A stretch of DNA of 64,000 nt from Hypomyces perniciosus. Its lineage: Eukaryota; Ascomycota; Sordariomycetes; Hypocreales; Hypocreaceae. Shown here in pieces: positions 10,701-23,654 of the stretch. The first letter of the stretch is position 1. The number at the start of each line of letters is the position of its first letter. Below the pieces are notes generated by a model. That model was not told where the DNA came from. It ran no database searches and saw nothing but the letters and a program-made list of their open reading frames with translations. The translations under genes were made by a program, and so were the position numbers. The DNA lies in the NCBI GenBank assembly GCA_008477525.1, contig SPDT01000003.1:1674001-1738000 (forward strand). The letters run 5' to 3'.

Positions 10701-13038
10701 CTCAATTAATTTTAATTTATTTTTTTAATTAATAATAATAAAGGTATTTTAGACTTTAAAAAGTAAATAGCTTTTTTTAAAAATATTTATTATAATAAAA
10801 AAAATAAAAAGAAATATTAAAAATTTAAAAAACCTTGAATATTAAAGAACCTTTAAATATTATAAAATAAAATAATTATTAAGAAAAGGTAAAAAAAGCT
10901 AGAATTAAAGTAAAGAATATTATATTTAATATAAATAATATGTTAATTACTGTTTTATATTATATATAGTTTATTATTAAAAAGTTTATTATAAACTTTT
11001 TAAAGGCTATTTTAAATTAAAATATTACTTTTTCCTGTTTAAAAATCTGAATATAATTTTTATTTTTAATCTTAATAAATTTCATTATATAAACTATAAA
11101 GCTTTTAAGTTTATTTATATATTATTTTATATAAAAAAAGGCTTTAAAGATTATTTATTAAAAAGGTATTTTTTTAATATTTAAATATAAAATCCTTTTA
11201 AAGTAATATTTTAAAGGCTTTTTTAAAAGAGTAACTATAAATTTAATTATTTATTAAATTTATAATATTAAAGTTAGTTTAAATAAAAAAACGGTTGTAA
11301 CTTTATTTACTTTTAATATCTTTAACGCTTTTAATATTATTATAAAAAATAAAATAGTTTTATAAGTTAAATAATAAAAATAGTTTATTTAATTTAGTAT
11401 ATAAATAAAGTTTTTTATAAATAATAAAACTATTTTTATTTATAAAAAAAATAAAATTAATGTATTAAACTTTCATTTTAAATATAAAGCTTTATAAAAA
11501 TCGTTTATTTTTTATTATATTAATACTTTACTTTAATTTAATCTTTTATTTTAAAAGTTTATAATTTTATTTAAAATATATGAATAATATTATTATATTT
11601 ATTATAAATAAATCTATTTAAAAATAATTATTTTTATATACTAAATATTTAATAAAATATTAAAGTAGAAGGTAAAAAATATAATATTTTTAACTATATT
11701 AAAACTAAATTATTATATATTTACTATATAAAAAGTTAAATACATACAAAACGGTATTATAAAAAAAGAAAATTAATTTAGTTTAAAAGAATATTTAATA
11801 ATTAAAGGTTTATTTTAATTTAAAGCTGTCTTTTAAAAAATATATAAAGATATTTATAAATTAAGTATATAAAATCTTTTTATGTCTTTAAATTATTGAA
11901 TAAAACTTAAAAAAGTTTACCTTTTAAAGCTATAATATAAGCTATAAAGGCTTATACTTTTTATTAAACAATATTTTTATATTTCTTTTCGCTTTCATTT
12001 AAAAGGTATAAATAATTTCATTATAGTAAAGAGATATTTAAAAATAATTAAATCCCTTACTTTTTATTTAATTATAGCCTATTTTAATAAATTTTAAATT
12101 AAAAGGAATATAGGTTATAAAGTAATTATTTACTATAATATAAAAGTAATTATAAATATTAAATGCTTTACTAATATAAAAGTCTATAATATAAAAGTAT
12201 AAACTGTTTTAAAGGCCATAAAGCTAATAGCTAGATATATAAAAGAAAACTATATAATTTTAATAGCTTTTTTTGTTTTAAATAATTTATTGATTATTAA
12301 TAAGCTATTTAATTACCCCCCTTTTTATATTAAAAGTATATATATATTTCTAAAAATTCATATAAAGTATTTTACTTTATAAACTTTAATTTTATAAATG
12401 TTAGAATAAAAAAATATTATAAGTAATAAATAAGTTAACTATTGAGCTAAATAAACTGCAGCCTTTTTTACTGCGCTTTATAATTAGGTTATAATTATAT
12501 ATATTAAAGAATAAATTAAAGAAAAGGTTATAAAAGGAAAGGAGTAAGATTGGTTTAATAAAACCTTAAAGGGCTATGAATAATAAGGATTTAAAACTTT
12601 AATTTCCGCTTTAAAACTAAAACTTTTATACTTTATTTTCTATAAGCTTTTAATAAAATGATTAAAATACAAAGACTTTTAAGAATACTAGAAATGCTTT
12701 AAGTATAATAAAAACTTTATTTATTAATACAGTAAATTAAAAAGATAAAGCTATTGCTTGGAATATAGAATAGTTAAGCCTTTTGTTTTAAATATCCCTT
12801 TAAAAAAGACCCTTTTTTTAGTTATTTAAATTTATAAGAAATAAAGCCTGTTAGAAATTAATAAAGGAAGTAGACCTTTATAGCCTTCCTTTAATAAAAA
12901 TAAATTAATATTACTTAAATTAACTTCTTTTTTTTATAAATTGAAATTGAATAAATAATAATATAAACTGCTGGCTTTTAATATTTTATTGCCTGTAAAG
13001 GATTTATATAACTAATTTACTTAATAGATATGAATTAC
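7697..13038. repeat. Large unclassified repeat, copy A (RIP-degraded)
   Basis: This tract aligns along nearly its whole length, by eye, with 15690-21440 in the same orientation. Shared blocks occur around 7760/15755, 8800/16850, 10550/18310, 11120/18900, 12080/20240 and 12590/20750. Differences are mostly C/T and G/A. Copy A holds an extra ~600 bp around 9870-10520, including a solo LTR-2. The coding strand appears to be plus near 12540-12960, where both copies keep a similar long frame (for example GFKTLISALKLK and DIPLK), but I cannot name the protein family. The left tip (about 7697-7770) has kept normal composition, while the rest is >80% AT by impression. Confidence 0.7.
9983..10208 (-). 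repeat. Solo LTR-2 (gypsy) with target duplication
   Basis: A 226-bp unit with TGTAACGGGTG at one end and GCCTGTGACA at the other, flanked by the 5-bp duplication CCTTA (9978-9982 and 10209-10213). It matches the LTRs of the full gypsy element at 24565-30568, in reverse orientation. It is far less AT-rich than the repeat it sits in, so it inserted after most of the surrounding mutation, or escaped it. Confidence 0.92.
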
Positions 13039-13039
13039 A

Positions 13040-13350
13040 AAATAAAGAAATAAAGAAATAAAGAAATAAAGAAATAAAGAAATAAAGAAATAAAGAAATA
13101 AAGAAATAAAGAAATAAAGAAATAAAGAAATAAAGAAATAAAGAAATAAAGAAATAAAGAAATAAAGAAATAAAGAAATAAAGAAATAAAGAAATAAAGA
13201 AATAAAGAAATAAAGAAATAAAGAAATAAAGAAATAAAGAAATAAAGAAATAAAGAAATAAAGAAATAAAGAAATAAAGAAATAAAGAAATAAAGAAATA
13301 AAGAAATAAAGAAATAAAGAAATAAAGAAATAAAGAAATAAAGAAATAAA
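13040..13350. repeat. Perfect 8-bp tandem array, unit GAAATAAA, about 39 copies
   Basis: The 8-mer GAAATAAA repeats without a single visible interruption for about 311 bp, then breaks down into AAATAAATAAT. It starts within the right end of repeat copy A. At the corresponding place in copy B (about 21430-21450) only a few AATAAATAAA-like units are present, so the array expanded after the two copies separated. Confidence 0.95.
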
Positions 13351-14640
13351 TAAATAATTAAAATATTCTGCAGTAAAAGCTATTAAAGCTTAAATAGCAG
13401 CCTTAAAGAAAAGTAAAGAAGTAGAGAGGAGTTTTATTATAAAATAAAGTATTTTACTTTTAGTAAACTAGGAATAGTAAAATAATATCTAGAAAAGTAT
13501 AATTTATAGGTATTTATAACCTAATACTTTAGGTATAAAGGATCTTATACCCTATTTAATATAATTCTATTAATGAGTTAGTTAATTATTCTTAATATTC
13601 ACTGTAAGCAGTCTTTAATATATTAAATAGATCTAGCAGTATATAGCTAGTAAAGTAAAATATTTTAACTTTAAAGAATTAATCTAATATTATTATATTT
13701 AAGTTAAGGCTAAATAATAAAGCAGACTTTAAGCGATTAATAAAGCTCTACTACTTTGCCTAAGATAATAGAGGTAAAGGTAAATGGCTGTAAACTATTA
13801 ATTTTAAGCATTAAAATTAGTAGGGTTATATTAGACTTTATTTAAATCTTTAAAGTTATTATAAGCTTTATATTTATTATATATAAAAGATTTGCTTAAA
13901 GCATTGGACAATAATATAGTTTGATTAATGATGGTCTCCGCTAAACTAATAATATAGATATATATAATATATATTAATTAGCTAGGAGCTTAAAGATCCT
14001 AGTAATATTTAAATATAGTTAAATAATGCAGTTAAAGCTTTATTAAAGCTAAAATAAAAGAAATTGTAATATAAAGTAAAGCCTACTTTATAGAATATAT
14101 AGTTTATATATTGCAAAAGCTTTTAGCTAATAAAGTTACCTATTAATAAGTCCTCTAAAAACTAACTATTAAATTTCACTTAATAATGAACTATAAAAGT
14201 CTTAATATACTATAAAAGTCTAATATATTTAGCTGCTACCTATATTTATTTTAATTATATGCAAATTTATATATACTTAAAATAATAATATATATTATTT
14301 TAACTATTATAACTTAACTGCAATAAAAAATAACTATTAATTTTATTATATTTAAAGCTATAATAGCTATTTTATAAAACTATAAATAATCTCTTTATTG
14401 CAGTATTAGAAAACCTTTTTATTTTATACTGCTATTATTTAATACTGCGTTAATTTATTAAATATATAAAGGGCAATTGCTTTTATTAATTAGCTAAACC
14501 CTTTCCTTATATTAATAGTCAGCTATAGGCTTTTGTAGACAATAAAGATAATTCCTTGATTATATATATTTACTAGCTTTAATAAAGCGGTTTTCTTACA
14601 ATTAAAGTATAAATTATTAATATAGCTAATTAACTTTAGC
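13351..14640. other. AT-rich degraded DNA, unassigned
   Basis: The stretch is heavily AT-rich with stops in all frames and no readable domain. It is most likely transposon-derived. It is not part of the A/B repeat pair by inspection. Confidence 0.5.
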
Positions 14641-14649
14641 AATAATAAA

Positions 14650-15450
14650 ACCTTAATATCCTTAATTTATTGAAAATATAATATCTTAAATAGTTATAAA
14701 ATTATCCTAAAGTATAAAAAACCTATATAAAAGCTGTAGAGAAGTCTTATAAAGCTTTTAAAATATCTAATATGAAAAGTTTAATACTTTTCTTTAAAAA
14801 CCTTAAAGAAATTATGAGAAAATATTAAATTAATCCTTTAAAGTGCTAGAATAAAGCTAAATACAGTATTTATATTAACTATCTTTAAAAATAAAGCTAA
14901 ACTATTATTATTTAAATACTACACTTATAATAACCTAAAGTCTTTAATTTATATAATAAAAAGTCCTATATATTTATCGCTTTAGTTAATATTAAAGGCG
15001 AGTTTATCCTGCTTTAATTTATATTTGAAACTTTTTTAATTAAAAGTTAAGTAAAGGTTTAAGCTGATAAAAATATGTACTTTATTTAATTAAATACTAG
15101 CTTTAATAATAGTAAAATAACTTTTAATTAGCTTTATTACTTTAATATTGAATTTTAAAAGATATTTATATAAATAAAATAAATAAGCTATTCTTTTAAA
15201 GAATAGTTTAACTATAATATATAACTTAAACACTTTAAAAAGTAATATTTATATTTTTATAAAGTACTTTCAATTTAATACCTAAATAAAAAAAAGATAT
15301 ATTAATTTTTAATTATTAATAACTTTAAAGCTTACATATTACTTAAATATATTAAATATTATATTCATTTTAATATTATTATTATTATTTTCCTATTTTA
15401 TTTAATATATATTCTTTAACTTTTTAATATTAAATTTTTTTTAGCTATTA
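14650..15450 (+). pseudogene. pogo/Fot1-like DDE transposase relic
   Basis: On the plus strand, through many stops, the order of residues resembles the DDE catalytic domain of fungal pogo/Fot1 transposases. A stretch at about 14958-15023 (IFIALVNIKGEFIL) corresponds to the usual hydrophobic strand plus GxxxPP region. A stretch at about 15092-15160 (SFNNSKITFN, Leu-Tyr-Tyr-Phe) corresponds to the GWTxxxLALEWLxxF segment. At 15296-15420 a hydrophobic tract could be the former DGHGSH and HSSHLLQPLDVG region. No catalytic Asp can be assigned with certainty because RIP-like changes have replaced most diagnostic codons. Identity is an inference from spaced similarity only. Confidence 0.35.
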
Positions 15451-15689
15451 CAAAGTATATATTAAAAGGAATTATAGCAATTACTTTTTAAAGGCAATTT
15501 TACTTTCCTTTATTGTAAGTTTATATATACTCTTTAAACTCTTTATAAAAAGGGATTTACTATATATAATATTATATTAAGGTTTAAAAGAACCATGATA
15601 TTCCTGTTTAACTATAAATTTATTATATAATAAATTATAAATAAATAATAAAAAAAAGTAAACAGCTATAAATATAGCTTATAGTTTAC

Positions 15690-18600
15690 TATTTCTAAAC
15701 GTAAGCTTCGCTTTTATACTTATAAGTACTTTACCTTGTAAATGCTTATTTATTCAAATTTATAACCCTTTAACTAGCTATTAAATCTTTTTTTAATAAT
15801 ACTCTTTTACGCTTTTTAAGTATTTAAAAAAGATAGTAAATGCTATTAAACTTTAAGTAAATTCAAGATAACTAAACTTTACTACTGCTAGGCAGGCAGT
15901 AATCTAGTAACTTAAAAAAAAAGGTATTTTTTTATTTTTAAAATAAAAAGGGACTATAATCTTGATATTGACATTTAAAAAATATTATATAAACAATAAA
16001 TATATTAAAACTAATATCTGTAAATTGAATTTCAGTTTTAACATAAAATTCAATATCTTCTTTTTTAAAGGGGATTTAAAACAGCTTTTTTTCTTTTTTG
16101 TACAGTAAGCTAATAGAAAGATTTACCTTTAATAACAGTAAATAGTCTACTATAGCTAATAAAATCTTTATATATTAAAGAAATTAATATAAGTTAAGAG
16201 CTGGATAGGAAAGTTTATTTTAATAACCGAAGCTATTAATAATTGCCTAGCTAAATATTAAAGAAAATATAGTCTTTTAGCTGCCTTATAAATAAATAAA
16301 GCATTTATTAATACTTTTAAAGGCCTCCTCTCTTTAAAGGCCTTTATAGACTTTAAAAAGTTAAGTGAAAACCCCGTTTTAGCTTAATTAATAAATATAT
16401 AGCCAGTTAATAAAAATACCTATTAAAATAATAAATAATAATAAATTAAACTTCACCCTTTAACTTAAATTAATTTAAACGCTTTACAAGCAATTAATAA
16501 CTTAAAGTAAATTATATAAGCTATAATTGCAGTTAAATGTATAAATAAAGACCCTTTAATAAAAAGAAAATTAATTTTAGTTTATAAAGTAATAAAGGGC
16601 GAGCTTTTATTATAAAAAATAATATAATTAGATAAAATATAACTTTTAAAAAACTTAATAATAAAATCTCTTTTTACATCCCTTTAAACTTTAGCTAAAG
16701 GAAAATTACTGCTATTAAGGCTAAGTAGGAAATTATTAAAATTAAAAAGCTTCAAAGTAAAGATATTATTTACTTTTAAAAGGTAAAGTTAAGCTTTATA
16801 TTAAGAATTAATAATAAAGAAATGAAATAAAAAATCCTTACTTTAAGTTTAATTATAAAAGCTAACAGCTTAAAGATTAACGAAGTATATATATGAAAGA
16901 TTTCTTTTATATAAACTATCTTTAAATATTATATTGATACTTAAAGCATTTTCTTTATTAAGTTATTAATTTTAATTAAAGTTTAAAAAAGTATTAAATT
17001 TAAAGAAGTTTTAATTGTTTATTAAAACGCCTTTTTGAATGAGATTATTAATATTTACTATTATTTTATTTCCTTTAAAGAAAAAGTTAAAATCGGCTTT
17101 AAACTTTTTAACTATTTAACTTTAATAAAACTGTAAATTTTAAAAGTATAGGTAATTTAATATAATAAATACTTTAACTTTTATAGCCTTTAAAATTATC
17201 TTAAAACTATATATTATAAAACACATTATAAATTTACTTTTTAATATATTAATAAAAATAATAATTATAATAACTTTATTTAATATATTAATTACTTTAA
17301 ACTTTATTAGTGTAATACTTTAAACTACTATATATATTTAACTATTAAAAATAATACAACAGTATATACTATTAAAGAATAATTTAAAAGTATTAAAGAA
17401 TTTAAAATTAAAAACTTTTCAAAAAAAACTTTACCTTTTTTACCCTTAAGCTTAAATTTAATATATTTAAAGGAAATGCTTTTTAAACTGCTTTAGCTAA
17501 ATCCTTTATTGCTTTTAAAGCTTAAATTTAAACACTTTCTTTTTAAACAAAATAATACCTTTTACCTTAATAATAAAGCCCTTTTAAAATAAAATTAATT
17601 TAATAAATATATTTAATAGTTTATTAAAAGAAGGTTTACTAGTTTACTTTATAATATAAGTTATTAATTTTAATAACTTTATAAATAATAGTTTAAAAGA
17701 ATCTTTTAAAGGCGATAAACCCTATAAGTTTAATTTATAAATAATAAACTTTATTAAAACTGCTAAAAGGATTTTAAGTCAAAAATCTATTAAATTAATA
17801 TAAAAGAATAAAGGTAATATTATAATATAGCTTTTTTATTAATTTGAGAAAATAGTTTTAATATTATATTTATTTAAACGCTATAATCTTATTAAAATAT
17901 TATATTATTCAAAAACTAAATAAAGTTTTACTTTAACTTTTAAATATTTAACTTATTTAATAATTAAAAAGAGATTAAACTGTTTATCTTTATATATATC
18001 AAAAAATAATTAAATCTATTCTATTAATAACTTTTACCTTTAAAATTAGAAAGTAATTATATTTATTACATAAAGGTCTATAGCTATATTATTATTAATA
18101 TTTACTATAAAGCTTTTTTAAATACTATAATGGAAACTTTTAAAAAATAAAGTTAACCCCTTTTAAATTTAATTATTATAAAAGACTTTAATATATCATA
18201 TTAAATATAGTAATTAAGCTAAGTTTTAAATACTATAAGTAATAAATTAATTAAATAGGCAAATAAATATAGCGCTCTTGAATAAAATAAAGACTATTAA
18301 ATAGCCTATTTAACTTTTATTATAACGCCTTTTAAAATCAATAAATAAATGAAAGTAAAGAAAATATTATATAATATAGTTAAATATACAAAGTGCAATA
18401 ATGAAAATAAAGTTATCCTTAAAGTTAGTTTAAGTAAAGGTATTTAATAGGTAATTAAATAATATAAATCTATAACGTAATTATAACCCCTTTTTTAATA
18501 AATAATGATAAAAGTATTTTAAGTATTAAAAAGTAAATAGCTTTTTTTTAAAAACGCCTATTATAGTAAAGAGGAGTTAAAGAAAATATTAAAAACCTTG

Positions 18601-21440
18601 AAAAACTTTAAATATTAAAAAACCTATAAATACTATAAAATAAAATAATTATTAAAGAAAAAGTAAAAAGGGCTATAATTAAAGTAAAGAATATTATATT
18701 TAATATAAATAATATATTAATTACCTTTTTATATTATATATAGCTGATTATAAAAGAGTTAATTATAAACTTTTTTAATGGCTCCTTTAAATTAAAATAT
18801 TACTTTTTCCTTTTTAAAAATGTTAAAGTTACTATTATATTTAAAGTTAATAACTTAACTATTTAACCTATAAAGCTTTTAGTCCGAATTTACTATTATT
18901 TTAGATAAAAAAAGGCTTTAAAAGGCTATTTATTAAAAAGGTATCCCTTTCAATATTTAAATATAAAATCCTTTTAAAGTAATATTTTAAAGCTTTTTTT
19001 AAAAGAGTAGCTATAAATTTAATTATTTATTTAATTTAAAATATTAAAGTTACTTTAAATAAAAAAAAAGTTATAACTTTATTTACTTTTCATGTTTTGA
19101 AGGCCTTTAATATTATTATAAAGAATAAATTAATTTTATAGTTTAGGCAATACAGCTAGTTTATTTAATTCATAAAATAAATAAAGTCTTTTATAAAGAA
19201 TAAAACTATTTTTTTATATAAAAAAAATAAAATTAATTTACCACACTTTACCTTTAAATATTATACTTTATAATAGTGTTTTATTTATTTTATTATATTA
19301 ATATTAGATTTTAATTTAATTCTTTAATTTCAAAATTAATAATTTTACTTTAACTATATTAATAATATTACTATATTTATTATAAATAGGTTTATTTAAA
19401 AATTAATTACTTTTATATAATAGGCATTTAATAAAATATTAAAGTACAGAGTAAAAAATATAATCTTTTTTAATTATATTAAAATTAAATTACTGTACTT
19501 TTATTATATAAAAGGCTAAATCTATACAAAAAGTATCATAATAGAAGGAAAATTAATTTGATTTAAAAAAGATATTTAATAGTTAAAAGGTTTACTTTCA
19601 TTTAAAGTTTTTATTTAAAAATATATGAAGATATTTATATATTAAGTATATAAAGTTTTTAACTTTTTTAAATTATTTAATTAAATTTAAAAAAGCTTAC
19701 CTTTTAAAGCTATAGTATAAACTGTAAAAGTTTATATTTTTTTAATTGCTTTATATAAAATAGAAGTATAAGAGTTAAAGTATAAATAATAATTATAAGT
19801 TAACTTTATCAAATAAATAAATATTAAAGTATTGAGTTTAATAAATAAGATAAATGAAGCCTTTAAAGCTTTAATAAAGGTAATCCTTTTAATTTAAAAG
19901 ACTATAAATATTTTTATTTTATATAAAAAGTTAAAGGTCCTTTTAATTAATATTACTTTAGTCTAAATTTAATTTAAATATATAATAAAATTTATAAAAT
20001 TTAATTAAAATTGTTTAATTAATTAATATATTAATAAAAAACTCTTTTTTTAAGTATTATAAATTAAATCTTAATATATTATTATTTTAATTAATAAAAC
20101 TATTAAACTTATACTCTTTATTAAAAAGTTATTATATATTGTCTTTAATTGTAATTAAAAACAGCATAACTAAATTAACTATAATAAAGAAATATTTTAG
20201 GATAATTAAGTTTTTCCCTTTTTATTTAAGTTTAATTTACTTTATTAAATTTTAAATTAAAAGGAATATAGGCTAAAAGACAGTTATTTATTATAACGTA
20301 AAAGTAATTATAAATATTAAATATTTTAATAATATAAAGGTTTATAATATAAAAGTATGAGCTGCTTTAAAGGCTATAAAGTTAATAGCTAAATATATAA
20401 AGGAAAATGATATAATTTAGATAACTTCTTTTTAAAAAAGTATTTTCTTAATTATTAATAGGCTATTTAATAAGCCCCCCCTTTTTACATAAAAAGTATA
20501 CATATAGTTTTAAAAACTAATATAAAGTATTTTACTTTATAAGACTTTTAGTTTATAGGTTTTTCAAATATAAGGATATTGTAAGTAATAAATAAGTTAA
20601 CTGTTTAGCTAAATAAAATATAGCTTTCCCTGCTATATTATAAAATTAAGCTATAATTATGTATATTAAAAAGTAAATTTAAAAAAAAGTTATAAAAGTA
20701 AAAGAACAAAATTAGTTTAGTAAAACCTTAAAAGGCTATAAATAATAAAGACTTAAAACTTTAATTTCCGCTTTAAAACTAAAACTTTTATACTTTATTT
20801 TCTATAAGCTTTTAATAGAAAAATTAAAATATAAAGATTTTTAAAAATATTATAAATACTTTAAGTATAATAGAGAGTCTATTTATAAATATAGTAAATT
20901 AAAGAGATAAAGCTATTTTGCAGAATATAAAGTAACTAAGCCTCTCCTTCTAGATATCCCTTTAAAAGAGACCCCCTTTTTTTTACTTATTTAAATTTAT
21001 AAAAAGTAAAGCTTTTTAAAAACTAATAAAAAAGCAGCCTTTTATGGTTTTCTTTTAATAGAACTAAGTTAATATTACTTAAATTAACCCTTTTTCTTTT
21101 ATAAATTAACACTTAATAAATAGCAGTATAAACTGCTAGCGTTTAATATTTTATTGCCTATTGTAACAGGTATAGCCTAACTGGAAAGCACGCAGTTAGG
21201 GCACTTCTGTATTGTCTATCTATAGCTAAGGAAGGAGGCTCTATACTAGCTATGTATATGTTATATAGTTGTGCGTATAGGGTTATGGCCGAGGTGGTTT
21301 CCTAATTAGGTAAACGGTCTAGTATTAGTTGTATTTCCGGATTCGGCGTAGTCGTGATTCCGGGAGACATAGCCTAGCCTGTGACACCTATAAAGGATTA
21401 ATATAACTAGTTTACTTAATATATATAAATAATACAATAA
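15690..21440. repeat. Large unclassified repeat, copy B (RIP-degraded)
   Basis: Direct copy of the repeat at 7697-13038, with transitions dominating the differences. It starts with an AAGCTT-containing stretch (about 15700) that aligns base by base with the un-mutated tip of copy A, and runs to about 21440, where the region holding the 8-mer array in copy A is reached. Copy B carries an extra segment at about 19740-20200 that copy A lacks, and a solo LTR-2 at 21162-21386. Coding content is unreadable beyond the plus-strand frame near 20700-21080, which matches copy A. Confidence 0.7.
21162..21386 (-). repeat. Solo LTR-2 (gypsy) with target duplication
   Basis: A 225-bp copy from TGTAACAGG to CCTGTGACA, flanked by CCTAT on both sides (21157-21161 and 21387-21391). 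The equivalent site in repeat copy A (about 12998) is empty, which independently shows the insertion boundary. Confidence 0.92.
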
Positions 21441-23654
21441 ATAAATAAACTATTTTTGAAAAATAATTAATTCTATTAAATAGTCAATATTATATAATAT
21501 ATATAAATAATATAATATTTTTTTAAATTTATTAATTTATAAAGGCTTTTATTAAATAAGCCTTATAGTAATAAAAGCCGCTACTTTAATATTACATATT
21601 AACTATTTTATTATTAATTAAATGCAGTAAATTAAGAAGTTTATTAATAAAAGGAAACGCAATAAAACTATATAATTAACTACCTAGTTTATTACTGCCT
21701 TTAGCTTTAAGTAGATCTATTAATAAAATACTGCTTTTTAAATAAAGAATATAAAAAAACAAAAAAAAACAGCAGCTATAAAAGGCTTAATATTATATTA
21801 AAATCAAGATAAATAAACTGAAACTATAGTAAAGGGAAAATAAATTTAATAGCGCTAATAGTATAAAAAAAAGTATACTATTTAAAAAATAGTTTAAAGT
21901 TATAGGAAAAGATTAAAAATTTATTCCTTTTAAAGTTAATAAAAAAGAATATATTTAACTATTTAACTTTATAAAGAATCCCCTTATTATTAATATTACT
22001 GCCTTTTCCTTTATTAAATAAAAAGTGTTATAAAAAGATAATAAAAAGATAATTAAATAGCAGGAAAATTAAAATTTAAATAAATAAATAGCTAGAAATA
22101 AATTAAAGATTTTTAATAAATTGTAATATACGATAATAAAATAAAAATAATTATTATATAAAGAAATATATATAAACTTTAATCATAGCTTTATAAGAAA
22201 AAAGTATATTAAACTTTTATAGTATATTAAAACTTTTATAGTTAACTATTAAGCGAAGTCTAACAGTTAATTTCTAAAGCATTTATTAATAACTATATCT
22301 TTACTGCAGCAGTAATAGCAGTATTATTTTAAATTAAAAAATAATTAACTTAAAGTCAATATATATAAACCTATTATTTAAAGTAATTTAATTATATAGG
22401 AAAAGCTAGCTATAAATATTATATTCTATACTATAATTATATTATACATAAAAGTGTATTATTCTCTTTCCTTTCCTTTCTATCTAGAAAATCTCCTTCT
22501 AGCCTATTATATATTACATAATAGCAATTTTATAATTTTAATTATATAACGAGCTTTTACTGCTAGATACAGCTAAATGCAACTAACTAATACTAACTAA
22601 ACTGCAACTAAACGTATTTAAAATCAACTCAACTATCCTGTTTATTAAATATAAACAGCAGCTTTAATCTAGTTTAATTAAATTTACTGGATAATGCATT
22701 AATTAATAATTCATAATATATTTTCCTTTATTCCTTTATTCCTTTATTCTTTAGCGTTTAATAATATATTTCTTTATTTCCTTTATATTTAGTGTTATTT
22801 ATTTCCTTTAATTTAACTGACTTTATAATAAGCCTATTGAATTAACTTAACTAACTTGATTAGTTTAAATAACAGTAGGCCTAGCAGTTTTATTAATAAA
22901 ATTTATAGTGCTAAACTTATAGATTATACCCCTACACCTTCCTCTTGTAAAATCAGCTATTTCTTTACCTTTAATTGCACTGCCTAGCTAGCCTAATTAA
23001 ATTTAAGCCTATTAGTTATTTAAGCCGGATCTAATGCTTTAAATAGTACTGCTTTAAACTATACAGCTTTATTTAACCTAGCCAACTTAAATAATATAGC
23101 TTTATTTAACGCGTTCTACTAAGCCAGATAGAATAACACTGCTTAATTAAACTTAGCCAATTTAAATAAGGCAGCTTTAAATAATATAGCCTTAAACAAT
23201 CCATCTTTAAATAACACTATTCTATTTAACCTAGCCAATTTAAATAATATATTTTTAAAAGCCGGCTATTAAGTTATTATAATCAATCGCGCTTAAATAA
23301 CCTAGCCTAATAGTAAACTAGCTATATAAAGCGCTATATTAATTAATATAGCTTTAAATTACCTAGCTAGCTATTAAATAAAGCTATTAATTATTATTTT
23401 ATTTAAGTTTATTAATAGTATAGCAGTAAAGATAATTTAAAAATAGGTTAATTTTCTTTTTTAAATGGGGCATTTAACATATATAAAAATATACCCTTTT
23501 CTTTCCTTTCTTTTCTATTTATCTTTATTGCCTAACTACTCTTTTAAGCTTATTATATATTACTATACCTTTGTTAATTTTACTTTTAGCAGTTTAATAT
23601 AAACTTTATTATACTATAAATCTTAAAAGTTTAAGTAAATTTAAACTGGCTTTT
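21441..23654. other. AT-rich degraded DNA, unassigned
   Basis: Stop-riddled and AT-rich. Two stretches about 1 kb apart (around 22455-22525 and 23490-23560) share the same CTTTCCTTTCYWTTCTAT...TATTATATATTAC pattern, suggesting a degraded direct repeat or short-LTR element. A 15-bp periodic tract lies at 23020-23270. No gene supported. Confidence 0.5.
23020..23270 (+). repeat. Degenerate 15-bp periodic tract reading as A-L-N-x-x pentapeptides
   Basis: In one plus-strand frame, broken by a few TAA/TAG codons, the translation repeats a five-residue pattern (ALNST, ALNYT, ALFNL, ANLNN, later ALNNI, ALNNP, SLNNT). This is the A-(N/D)-L/L-N style of pentapeptide repeat proteins, or simply a decayed minisatellite with a 15-bp unit. 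Either way it differs from the surrounding RIP-degraded sequence. Confidence 0.4.

Noticed and set aside
13040..13350. CRISPR-like array
   Set aside because: The repeat has no spacers; it is a pure 8-bp tandem repeat in a eukaryotic genome.
7697..21440. Helitron or Starship-type element
   Set aside because: I could not see a Rep/helicase signature, TC...CTRR ends, or a tyrosine-recombinase motif in either copy.
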